Assembly: GCA_013400975.1 (NCBI GenBank)
Contig: WBMZ01010857.1
Location: 1-64,000, forward strand
DNA from: Atrichornis clamosus
Lineage: Eukaryota > Chordata > Aves > Passeriformes > Menuridae
Length of the DNA stretch: 64,000 nucleotides
Direction of reading: 5' to 3'
In this document: piece by piece, positions 56,601 to 64,000 of the stretch
How positions within the stretch are numbered: the first letter of the stretch is position 1
Layout of the letters: each line of letters starts with the position of its first letter
Notes under the pieces: generated by a model
The model's database searches: none
What the model was told of the DNA's origin: nothing
The model's input: only the letters and a program-made list of their open reading frames with translations
Program-made: the position numbers and the translations under genes

Positions 56601-59600
56601 CTTTCATGAGTTTCAATTAGCTTTTAGAAGCCCTGTGAAAAGTACCAAATGCATTTTTATGTCATACAAAATTGACTATATTGTGCTTCATTAAAATGAG
56701 CATTTAGAATAACCCAGTTTCCTGGAATCCAGCAAATGCTTATGCTCAATGTAGCGATCTTCTCCTGACAGTAAAAAAAAGATATGTTGTTGAAAGAACA
56801 TGTAAGTCACATTCCTTCATGTGAAAGATGCTCATCACCAACAAATTGTAGGAATTCTTCCACAGCCCTTAATAAAAGGTCTGCCTGCCTAAGGCATTTA
56901 ACTCTACAGCCTTTCTGAGCTGCTGTACAGAAATCCATTACTTCACAAAACAAGCTGCCCACAAGATGTAATAAGTGCATGATGGTAAAGGCTTGTTTAC
57001 CTCAACAGAGTAATTTAACTTCATAGAATTCTAGCAGCAAGATTTGAAAAGGACCAGATTTATAAGGGCTTTTAACCTCACTTTCTTGGCAACTAACATA
57101 TTTAACTCTTTAAGACTCTGCCTTCAAAGCATAGAGTGGTTGGACTTCTCCTTCATAATGAGATTTATGCCTTGGAAACACTTTAGTGTTTCAGATACTA
57201 GTAATGGATGTTAGAATGCAAAGTTATTGTCCTGGTTTATCTCCAGCCAGCAGCTCAGCCCCACAGAGCCACTTGCTCACTTCCCCTCATGGAATGGGGG
57301 GTTTAGTTGGAAGGGTAAAAGTGAGAAAAGTGGTGGGTTGAAATTAAGGCACTTAATAGTTTAAGCAAAAATTATGCACACAAGCAAAGCAAAACAGGAT
57401 TCATACCCCCTTTCCATGGGCAGGCAGGTGTTCAGCTATCCCAGGAAGGTCAGGCTCCATGACACACATGGTGACTTGGGAAGACAAACACAATCACTCC
57501 AAATGTCATGTCNNNNNNNNNNNNNNNNNNNNNNNNNNNNNNNNNNNNNNNNNNNNNNNNNNNNNNNNNNNNNNNNNNNNNNNNNNNNNNNTCTGTATGC
57601 TGAGCATGACACCATACAGTCTGGGATGTCCCTGTGGCCAGCTGGGAAAAGCTGACCCAGCTGTGTCCCCTCCCAGCTCCTTGTGCCCCCCCAGCCCCTT
57701 GGTGGTGGGGTGGGAGAGGAGCAGAAAAGCCTTGGCTCTGTGCTCGCCCTGCTCAGCAATAACTAAAACATCCCTGTGTTATCAGCACTGTTCCAGCACA
57801 AATCCAAAACACAGCCACTACCAGCTACCGGGAAGAAATTTAACCTCATCTCAGCCCAAACCAGCGTAGCTGGTATTATTATTGTTATTGTTGTTGTTAT
57901 TATTATTATTATTATTAATATTATTATTACTGCTAAAGCTGCTAGAAATTTTTTTATATGGTTCCCCGTTGTGTTTCATTAGAACTAATGCAAAACAATT
58001 TATAGAAAAATTTTTAAAAATAGAAACAGAGAACACCCTTTTCAGTCTTGTGCATGAGAGTGCAGGACGGAGAGAACTTCTGCCTAGTGGTGCAGAAATT
58101 AAGACCTTGGTGTGCTTCATAAGCCAGCAGCTGCAGTATAGCATGGTGATCCACATTTGTCACTGAAAGCACTTAAAAGTCATCAACCCAGGAATAATTC
58201 AGGAGTTGCAGATGGGCTGGAGCTGATGCTGCTCAACATGTGCTTAAAAACGCAGAGTGATTGAGTATCCCATAGTAAAGATTGGCACTTGGCTGACTTC
58301 GAGTGCAGTTAGTAGTGTCGATGCTTTCATGCATAATTGCTTTGTGATATGTGCATAATTCTGGGCAAAATGTTCCCTGTCTGAGGCCCAGAGTAATGCT
58401 GTAATGCAAAAATTAAGAATAGTATCTGATTCTGATACCAATAGTAATATTGATTGATTGCTATTGAATTTGCTTCCTGGTAAATCACTGATGAATTTAT
58501 CTCCATTACACTTGCTGGTGGAGGTGCAGGGGCATTGCTCTCCCCTCAGAGTTGGTTTGAGGGCGTAGGGATGGTACGGAGCTTGCTCAAGGCCACATGG
58601 GCCATTTTGGGGAACAGGGATTTGAAGCCAGAACCCACCTGTTGAACCAGATTTCCTCTGTGTATCTCAGCTCCTGCATTTGCCTCTGTGTTGTATAAAA
58701 TGTTCTGTGAGGAATCTGATGTCCAGCTTGGTTGTACAACCCGGCCAGAGCTTCTCCAGTCTCCACTGGGGAGGATTCTAGGTGTCTGCAGCTGGGGAAG
58801 GAACAGACACAGAGGTGGCCTTGCTGTGAGGACTACTGGGAACTCATGTCGTAGCAAGTTCTGACTGCATCCTTTGAAAGTTACAGTAAAAATTAGAGCC
58901 CTAACACCATTTTTCGTTTCCATAGATCTTGGGTGAGATTTTCTGTGTAAGTGGAAAAGGGAACAGTGGAAAAGCCACAAGGGATCAGTTTGAGGGGATG
59001 CTTTACGGAGCATCTCCAAGGAATGTGATTTGCTCTGCTGCCCTGCAGCTTGAAAGGCAGCAGGGAGCGTGATGGGGTAAATTCCTCTGCAGGAATGCTC
59101 CCACATTTAACCTGCTGTATCCTCCCCCTGTTTTCTTCCACAGCCCTGTCCAGCAGGTATTACTGCAAGAGGAGGACATAACCTGGGCTATTACTCCTTG
59201 TTCTTCACAGGGTTTTCCTGTAACCTCAAAGTCTCTGAGTTTATTAAGAACATTAGAAGTGTCACCTGAAAAGACACAAATGTGGAAGGATCTGATACAC
59301 CAAAAGGAATACTAATTTCATACTTATAATAGTGGCTGCTATGTGATTCATCTTAGCATATAGTAGCAAATTCATATTGTTCCCTGCATGTTTTACTTTT
59401 TGCACTTAGCTGATTACAGCCAAAACGGTTCACTCGTTTGTTTTGTGTTTTTGCAGGACAGAAACTACTGGATACTTTAGCTGAAACCTGGGATTTTTTC
59501 TTCAGCGATGTTCTGCCCATGCTGCAGGCTATTTTCTATCCTGTGCAGGTGAAAAAATTACTCTGTTACTATAGAATCTTGAAAAAACTGGAAAAAGCAA

Positions 59601-61784
59601 CTTTACTGATTCATCAGCAGATTGATGCAATCCTTAATTCTCTCTCCTTGGGTGAACCTCCCAGTGCAGATGTTCTGTATAGTCGTGTCATGCAAATAAG
59701 TTATTTATGCAAATGGTTTGAAGTGCTCGGGTGGAAAAGATGAAGGGGAACTTTGAAAACAAAATTGGAGTGCGGGGTTAGTCCTTCTGCCAATCACGCT
59801 AAAAGTCAAAAAAGGTTATGAATGATAAACTGAAATGTTGCACAGTGAAATAATTGAAGCTGTGTTGAATTAAATATATGCATTTCCTTCTCTGGGATGT
59901 CAATTTGTCTTTGAAGTATCTCCACTTCTGAAAAAGAATTGTATTTCTGAGATCAAATTCTATGCTACAGTAAGTGGACAGCATTAGTCATTGGAATTAG
60001 ATCAGTTTAGATGAGCACAGATTTTGACTTCAGTAATTTTAAATCCACAATAGATACTTGATCTGATTTGAATGAAGGCTCAATCTCGTACAGTAGTGAT
60101 GGCCACAGAGTGTTTATCACTGAAGTCTCAAGGAAATCTGCACCAGATAGGTGCAAGTGACCAAGTGACCTGCAGATGCCTACAGATTTTAGTGGGAGCA
60201 TGGTGCCTGAACATATCTGGGGGAACTTCAGAAACCTTCTCCCATTTTTCCAAGTGGACTTTATGCCTAAAATGATTGCCCAGATACTGCATCTTCAGAT
60301 AGTTACAGACATGAAATCTGAATTCAGTGGAAAAGCTGCAACTTCACACTGAATTTTATTCTGAAAAGGAAGAGCTCAGAAAACATAGAGGGCTACTTCA
60401 CCCATAGACTTGTGTCTTACCAGTAGAAACTCTAAAACAATAAAAATAATATGGTATTAAAAACATACTAGAACGCAATGGGAGATTTTTCTAAATGCCC
60501 TGTAATCTAAATCCAAGATATTTGGACACTTAGAGATATAGATAGGCTCTAAACCTGGTGTTTCAAAGAACCTGACTAAATTAGAACTCAGTTGTTTTTG
60601 ACAATTGCACCAAACATCCCTTTTCTCTGTTGTGTTTCTGAGGCCTTTGAAAATACTTTAGTAACACAATTCTTCCCTGCCAGATGGAAATAAGTACTTG
60701 AATTTCCAAAGGAACCTTGAGGGTTTAAGAGCCCTAAGTCCCATGTAAATTGAAATAGATTTAGTTGCTGATGGTCTAAAGTTACTTCTAAAACCCCAAC
60801 TGGTTTGTGCTCTTGTAAATTCTATTAATTAGCAGCTGAAGCAGATTTGTGGCCTTCTTTATTTAAGTATAAATAATTCATAAAGTGAAAAGGAATGGGT
60901 AGGGTTGGGTTAGGCTTCTTTATTCCAGACTTAAGTCAACACCAGCTGAATACCAAACCTTCCATGTGTACAGCCGCATATACCCAAGGAAAAACCCCTA
61001 ATGCGAAAAAGAGGAACAGTTTTACAACTCTCCATAAAGCAGATGCTATTAATCTCTGCAGACAGACGTGGAGTTGTATTCTTCAGCTGGGAGTTTCCTC
61101 AATGAGAAGGTATTGTTGAACTGAAAACAGATGGCTTTGAAAATGCAATATGAAACTTCAGCTCTGCTCCTGCCTTATAGTGACGTCTCTCAAACTGTAG
61201 AGAAAAGAGGATCCACAGGTGGGCTGAGTCAGGATTCCTGCCAAATTTGAAGACAGTAACCAGCCAGTACTCAAAATCTTACAAAATAAAGGAAATTCAA
61301 CCAGTTTGCAGCCCTGCTTTTTTTTTTTTAACATACATTTCATTTCTGATGCACTGTTAAAATACAAAATATTCATATATCATCCAGCTCTCGTCCCACC
61401 CCAGCCCTTCATTATCTCCACATGCAGTCAGACTCAGTCACTGTAGAGTTTGTTACTGCCAAATCAAATTTACTGTGCAGATTTGAGGGCTGCTCTCTGT
61501 CCCTTGTTATGTTTCCTTCACTTTTCATTTAGGTTTACCATTCTTGTAATCCCTCAGAAAGATAGGAAGGAATTTGAATAGAGGATTTTGAAACTCATTT
61601 TCACAGTGCTCGTAATCCATCTTGCTTTGTTTCTGTTTCCAAGGGAAAGGAGCCCTCCGTTCGGCAGTTGGCTCTTCTGCACTTTAGGAATATAATTACC
61701 CTCAACATAAAATTGGAAGATGCATTATCCCGTTCCAGAGCCAGAGTTCCACCATCAATTATTCAGATGCTGTTAATACTCCAG
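38559..61784 (+). CDS. PRR5: PRR5 (Protor-1), N-terminal 184 residues in six spliced exons; 3' end outside window
   Basis: PRR5 is a subunit of mTOR complex 2, binding Rictor and helping direct the complex to substrates such as SGK1 and AKT. Joining 38559-38689, 48275-48355, 53505-53553, 54226-54283, 59457-59548 and 61644-61784 gives 552 nt with no stop. The product opens MRTLRRLKFMSSPSLSDLGK and contains NQLLTKGMVILRDKIRFYEG, AETWDFFFSDVLPMLQAIFY and KEPSVRQLALLHFRN, which I recognise as almost identical to human PRR5. Residues from about 40 onward form the conserved HbrB-like region that contacts Rictor; the low-complexity C-terminal half is not present. The paralogue PRR5L is excluded because it differs at most of these positions. 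The ATG has A at -3 and an in-frame stop 28 bases upstream. All introns are GT-AG with compatible phases. The gene looks intact and under constraint. Human PRR5 is 388 residues, so roughly half is seen. Confidence 0.96.
41843..41855. repeat. Poly-C tract (13 C)
   Basis: Thirteen consecutive C in the large intron between coding exons 1 and 2. Homopolymers of this type are prone to sequencing and assembly length error. Confidence 0.85.
45174..45196. repeat. (GA)n microsatellite
   Basis: GAGAGAAAGAGAGAGAGAGAG, a purine-only run with one interruption. Confidence 0.85.
45951..46272 (+). mobile_element. CR1 LINE 3'-end fragment, sense orientation
   Basis: In order: CTGAAGGCAGCCTACAAG, AAAGATGGAGAGACTTTCTA, AAGGACATGTAGTGACATGA, AGGAAGAAATTCCTTCCTGT, CACAGGTTGCTCAGGGAACC, CATCCCTGAAAG, CCCATGGCAGGGGATGG and CCTATGATTCTATGAT. 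This is the avian CR1 3' end, with the end of the ORF2 region, the 3'UTR and the terminal octamer repeat. It is in the same orientation as PRR5. The 5' truncation point is uncertain; weak similarity may extend some bases further left. Open frames on both strands across 45654-46374 derive from this element and its flank. Confidence 0.92.
48275..48355 (+). CDS. PRR5: PRR5 coding exon 2 (residues 44-70, start of 71)
   Basis: Acceptor CCTCTTTCAG ends at 48274 and the donor GTAAGAG begins at 48356. It encodes IHNGVIAVFQRKGLPDHELY and NLNEGV. Human has QELFSLNEGV at the equivalent place, so the change is conservative. The exon is 81 nt and begins and ends in the same phase, so skipping it would remove 27 residues without shifting frame. 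Confidence 0.95.
48356..53504 (+). other. PRR5: PRR5 intron between coding exons 2 and 3
   Basis: 5.1 kb, phase 2, GTAAGA donor and TTTTTAATACAG acceptor. AT-rich, with no named repeat and no gene recognised inside it. Confidence 0.9.
53505..53553 (+). CDS. PRR5: PRR5 coding exon 3 (residues 71-87)
   Basis: A 49-nt exon. The first base G completes Arg71, then QLLKTELGSFFTEYLQ, identical to the human residues as I recall them. Acceptor AATACAG and donor GTAGGC. Skipping it would shift the frame. Confidence 0.95.
53554..54225 (+). other. PRR5: PRR5 intron between coding exons 3 and 4
   Basis: 672 bases, phase 0, the shortest intron here, GTAGGC donor and TATTTTATTTACAG acceptor. It holds a short (AT)n run near 53730-53746. 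Nothing else was seen. Confidence 0.9.
54226..54283 (+). CDS. PRR5: PRR5 coding exon 4 (residues 88-106, start of 107)
   Basis: A 58-nt exon encoding NQLLTKGMVILRDKIRFYE plus the first base of Gly107. Acceptor TTTACAG and donor GTAACTT. This is one of the most conserved blocks of the HbrB-like region and appears unchanged from mammals. Confidence 0.95.
54901..55145 (+). mobile_element. CR1 LINE 3'-end fragment, sense orientation
   Basis: GTGCCAGGGGAGCTTTAGAT, CACCAAAAGGGTTGTTCAGG, AACAGCCTGTCCAGGGCAGT, AGTCACCAACCCTGAAGGTA, GTGTAGATATGGCACTTGGG, AATGGTTGGACTTGATGATC, CTTTTCCAACCTAAATGATT and then CTGTGATTCCAT appear in the order of an avian CR1 subfamily 3' end. It differs from the 45951 copy in its 3'UTR, suggesting a different subfamily. 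Terminal octamers are degraded. Confidence 0.88.
56372..56580 (-). mobile_element. CR1 LINE 3'-end fragment, antisense orientation
   Basis: It reads TCACAGAATGGTTTGGGTTG, CTTAAAGATCATCCAG, GGACACCTTCCACTAG, CCTGGCCTTGAACAGTTCCA, GGGATGGGGCAGCCACAGCT and GAAGAATTTCTTCCTAATA. This is the reverse complement of the common CR1 3' end. It is 5'-truncated and appears comparatively little diverged. Confidence 0.92.
57228..57868 (-). mobile_element. Solo LTR of an avian endogenous retrovirus, interrupted by a gap
   Basis: The + strand starts TGTCCTGGTTTATCTCCAGC and runs through CACAGAGCCACTTGCTCACT, GGGCAGGCAGGTGTTCAGC, GCTGAGCATGACACCATA, AGCAATAACTAAAACATCCC and TGTTATCAGCACTGTT to CAGCCCAAACCAGCG. 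This is the reverse complement of an LTR family widespread in birds, whose sense strand begins with TGTCCTGGTTT-like sequence. No gag, pol or env-like sequence flanks it, so it is most simply a solo LTR left by recombination. The 3' edge matches well; the 5' edge (57868) has decayed. I could not find a target-site duplication. The transcription-control region falls beside or inside the run of N. Confidence 0.82.
57513..57591. other. Assembly gap (79 N)
   Basis: A run of 79 unknown bases inside the LTR. LTR sequence continues in order on both sides, so the gap is local. The interval corresponds to the part of the LTR that normally holds its core promoter; translations across it are meaningless. 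Confidence 0.99.
57873..57931. repeat. (ATT)n/(GTT)n microsatellite
   Basis: ATT and GTT units for about 58 bases immediately beyond the LTR's 5' edge. It yields artificial poly-Leu, poly-Ile and poly-Asn frames. Its position beside the LTR may explain why the target duplication cannot be recognised. Confidence 0.9.
58578..58645 (-). repeat. Possible ancient SINE relic
   Basis: GAGCTTGCTCAAGGCCACAT and GGGATTTGAAGCCAGAACCC recall the antisense MIR/L3 core (gacttgcccaaggtcacac ... gggatt-gaacc). It is short and weak. Confidence 0.22.
59457..59548 (+). CDS. PRR5: PRR5 coding exon 5 (residues 107-137)
   Basis: A 92-nt exon. GA completes Gly107, followed by QKLLDTLAETWDFFFSDVLP and MLQAIFYPVQ. 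Acceptor TTTTTGCAG and donor GTGAAAA. The only change from the human residues I recall is Thr for Ser in LLDTLAE. The open frame continues past the donor for almost 200 bases without a stop, so intron retention would give a tail before terminating. Confidence 0.96.
59549..61643 (+). other. PRR5: PRR5 intron between coding exons 5 and 6
   Basis: 2.1 kb, phase 0, GTGAAA donor and TTTCTGTTTCCAAG acceptor. AT-rich. Nothing recognisable apart from a T11-type homopolymer near 61320. Confidence 0.9.
61644..61784 (+). CDS. PRR5: PRR5 coding exon 6 (residues 138-184)
   Basis: A 141-nt exon, phase 0 at both ends, encoding GKEPSVRQLALLHFRN, then IITLNIKLEDALSRSRARVP and PSIIQMLLILQ. Human differs by conservative changes (for example ITLSVKLEDALARARARVPP). 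Acceptor TTTCCAAG and donor GTAAATTG. The following exon, expected to start SVHEP in mammals, was not found before base 64000. Confidence 0.95.
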
Positions 61785-61916
61785 GTAAATTGGTTACTTT
61801 TCTCAGTCTGTCTTTCTGCACTGCCTTGCTGAAGTCTTAAACAGTCTCTGATTTTGCTCATTCATTGAAAACTTCTTAGCCAAAATGCCAGAGGTTCTGT
61901 CCTCCTGTGGTCATAA

Positions 61917-62182
61917 CATCTAAATCCTAATATCCTAGTATCTAAATATCCTAATGTCTAGTATCTGAGTAACCTAATTATCTAATATCTAAATTATCCA
62001 ATAGTATAATAATAGAATATTAATAGTATGCTCTATAATAATATATAATATAGTATACAATATCTAAGTCTAATATAATAATAAATATTACATGTAATTA
62101 TATATTACGATAATATAATAATTGTAATGTAATAATAACATTATCTAATTATCTAATATCTAAACGTCCTAATATCTAAAAG
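61917..62182. repeat. AT-rich degenerate tandem tract (ATATCTAA/ATCCTAAT-like units)
   Basis: About 265 bases dominated by A and T in which TATCTAA, TATCCTA and TAATATCTAA recur irregularly. The edges keep recognisable units (TCCTAATATCCTAGTATCT on the left, CTAATATCTAAACGTCCTAA on the right), while the middle has decayed to TAATAATATA sequence. It looks like a degenerating minisatellite starting 133 bases after the exon 6 donor. Confidence 0.75.
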
Positions 62183-62494
62183 TAGGACCTGTAGTGATGC
62201 CTTAAGATCCAGAGAGCATGAGAGTATAGATTTGTTTTGAAACTGTAGGCCTTGAAACATGAAATTTTGCAAGCAGGCAAATGTGTGGTGATTTCCATTA
62301 CATGTTGTATTTCCATTAAATGTTGCTGCATTAACAGTTCAGGATATGAAGCTTCACATCTGGAGTAGGCAATAAAGTGAATATGCAATTTATGGTTGAA
62401 TCATGGTCATATCTGGTCACTGAAACCAAATTCTATCAAAATTGCTGATACAAAAACATTAGGACCAGATACTGGTATTTGCCTTCAGTGTTAG

Positions 62495-62497
<3 letters not shown>

Positions 62498-62534
<37 letters not shown>
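62498..62534. repeat. (TG)n microsatellite
   Basis: About 17 uninterrupted TG units followed by TAGTAGTAGG, the longest pure dinucleotide run in the window. Confidence 0.95.
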
Positions 62535-62535
<1 letters not shown>

Positions 62536-64000
62536 TAGTAGGAGAAACAAATTTAGGAATTCCAGGCAAAAGGCAATTTTAGGATTGTTTTATTTACTTA
62601 ATTAAAGCACAAGTGTATGATGAGGGGAAGGGGAATAAGGCAGAAGGGAAGGAGAGAACAAGGAGTGGATTCTTAAAGGGTGAGGAAATTGAGATTTTCC
62701 TAGTGTCTTATTCGTTTACAAACATGTTTCTTTGCCCTTCATCACAGTATGAATTAGTTCTGTATCTGAAATTATTTTGAGGAGCAGGATTAGATTAATC
62801 AGGCCAATTGTGAAAGTGGAGGCAAAGTTTAAGATTCTGACTGCTGGGTCAAGAAATGGGATTTTACCTCTGCTATTTCAGTGTCCATTTGTTGGAGTGT
62901 TTAATGGTGTGTTTTACCTGGTTGTCCCAGAAAAAGATCCTTATCCTATAGAACTGCCTGCTTGGCCTTGTCTCCCTTCTTATAGTCCCCACCTTCCAAA
63001 TGCTCCTTTGAACTGCTGGCTGATTGTGACACAATGACAGCAGTATTGGAGATGCTAAGATTCCTGTGAGTTTCATAGAAGCTAGTGTCTGGGGAGAGGA
63101 GAGAAGCCTCAGGCAAATGCTGGAGCATGGACTTCACTGCGTAACGAGGCATCAAGGAATTCACGTGACTGAACCATGAACCCAGCTGTGTTAGCAGACA
63201 CCAGAGAGTCCACATGAGACAGTACCATTGCAAAAACCTTCACAGGAAGGTTCTATCTGAGGCCTCAGCCCTTCCTAGGTGTGAGGTTAACTGCCCATTC
63301 TAAACCAGGCTTCGGCAGCACTGCTAACAGGATTGCAAGCTTTTTGTGGATACTTTTGGGAGTCTTTGTTGGCTGTGTGCAGGATCCAGCTTTGAATGGA
63401 TTCAGTGGTGAGCTGGGAACTGAGTAACATGATTTTTTCTTTGCAAACCTGCTTTCTTCAGTAACCTGAAGTGTTAACATGGTGGATGCCTGTTCAGGGC
63501 AAAAGGTCAAATCCATTCTCATTGCAAAGCTGTCGATAGAAATCAATAACCAAGTGAGAGGGAGTTTTCCCCTGGGGGTTTATTTCTGCATTGTTTGCCT
63601 ATGGTTGTTTGGTGGGAAGGGTGAAGGTCTTTTCTCGGCAATAGCTCTGCCAAACTTGTGATTTAAAATCTAATGGAAATTGTGGAAAAAGGTCAGAAGA
63701 AGATCTGGGAATTAGCTATTTACATGCTTAGCAGTGTTAGTCAGTAGATGGATTTCAGAGCAAAGGCTTTTTTCCAAACTCAATTGTCACATTAAACTAA
63801 AGCAAATTTTATACATTTGTGACATGATGGAATTTTCTCGATTTAGTTGAACTTCATGTGTTAATAGGGCTGGAAGAGAGATGGCAATTCAACTGTCCAA
63901 TGAGCACGTGGTGGTCTTGTGTGCTTGGATTTCCCAGACTGAGAGACCATGTCTTGATGGACATGTTCCCTAATCCCTATTTGTTTCTACCATGAATATC

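Larger units (their letters stand above)
54284..59456 (+). other. PRR5: PRR5 intron between coding exons 4 and 5, rich in retroelements
   Basis: 5.2 kb, phase 1, GTAACTT donor and TTTTTGCAG acceptor. It carries two CR1 fragments in opposite orientations, one antisense solo LTR containing an assembly gap, an ATT microsatellite and a possible ancient SINE relic. It has the highest mobile-element load of any intron here. Confidence 0.9.
61785..64000 (+). other. PRR5: Start of the next PRR5 intron (continues past window end)
   Basis: The GTAAAT donor opens an intron of at least 2.2 kb, phase 0. No acceptor followed by a plausible continuation of PRR5 was found, so the next exon lies outside. It contains an AT-only degenerate tandem tract and a long TG microsatellite; the rest is unremarkable. 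Confidence 0.85.

Noticed and set aside
57851..58166. Poly-Leu and poly-Asn open frames resembling membrane or low-complexity proteins
   Set aside because: Produced entirely by the ATT/GTT microsatellite next to the LTR.
38559..61784. PRR5L (Protor-2) as the gene identity
   Set aside because: The leader MRTLRRLKF and the blocks KGMVILRDKIRFYEG and GKEPSVRQLALLHFRN match PRR5; PRR5L differs at most of these positions.
61785..64000. The next PRR5 exon (expected SVHEP-type start)
   Set aside because: No acceptor followed by a compatible phase-0 frame was found; it is presumed to lie beyond the window.
1..64000. tRNA, rRNA, snRNA, microRNA hairpin or CRISPR-like arrays
   Set aside because: No recognisable tRNA boxes in cloverleaf context, no regularly spaced repeats with unique spacers, and no known small-RNA sequence was seen. 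Hairpin searches need folding software and were not done.

Overview
This window is nuclear DNA from a bird, most likely a neognath. It carries the 5' half of one spliced protein-coding gene on the + strand, PRR5 (proline-rich protein 5, Protor-1, a subunit of mTOR complex 2). The bird call rests on CR1 LINE 3' ends with the ATTCTATG-type terminal octamer, on a solo LTR of a family I recognise from avian genomes, and on the PRR5 protein itself, which is close to but distinct from the mammalian sequence. There are no bacterial-type genes, operons, CRISPR arrays or structural RNA genes.

Layout. Bases 1-1690 are upstream flank with nothing recognisable. A CpG-rich, GC-box-rich block (about 1690-2130) looks like a promoter, with a noncoding first exon ending at a consensus donor (GTGAGT at 1932). 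A very long AT-rich first intron (about 36.5 kb, inferred) follows, holding only simple repeats, one CR1 fragment and ancient SINE-like relics. The first coding exon has its ATG at 38559. Six coding exons follow at 38559-38689, 48275-48355, 53505-53553, 54226-54283, 59457-59548 and 61644-61784. All junctions are AG/GT and phases match throughout. Together they give 552 nt, an uninterrupted 184-residue reading frame covering the N-terminal half of PRR5 (most of the HbrB-like, Rictor-binding region). The rest of the gene, including the proline-rich C-terminal half, lies beyond base 64000.

Mobile DNA is concentrated in the later introns. There is one sense CR1 in intron 2, and intron 5 holds two CR1 fragments in opposite orientations, an antisense solo LTR interrupted by a 79-base assembly gap, and an adjoining ATT microsatellite. 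Intron 7 opens with an unusual AT-only degenerate tandem tract and a (TG)n run.

I looked for a new biological system and did not find one. The value of the window is a clean exon-level model of PRR5, a probable distal promoter, and a few structural oddities.
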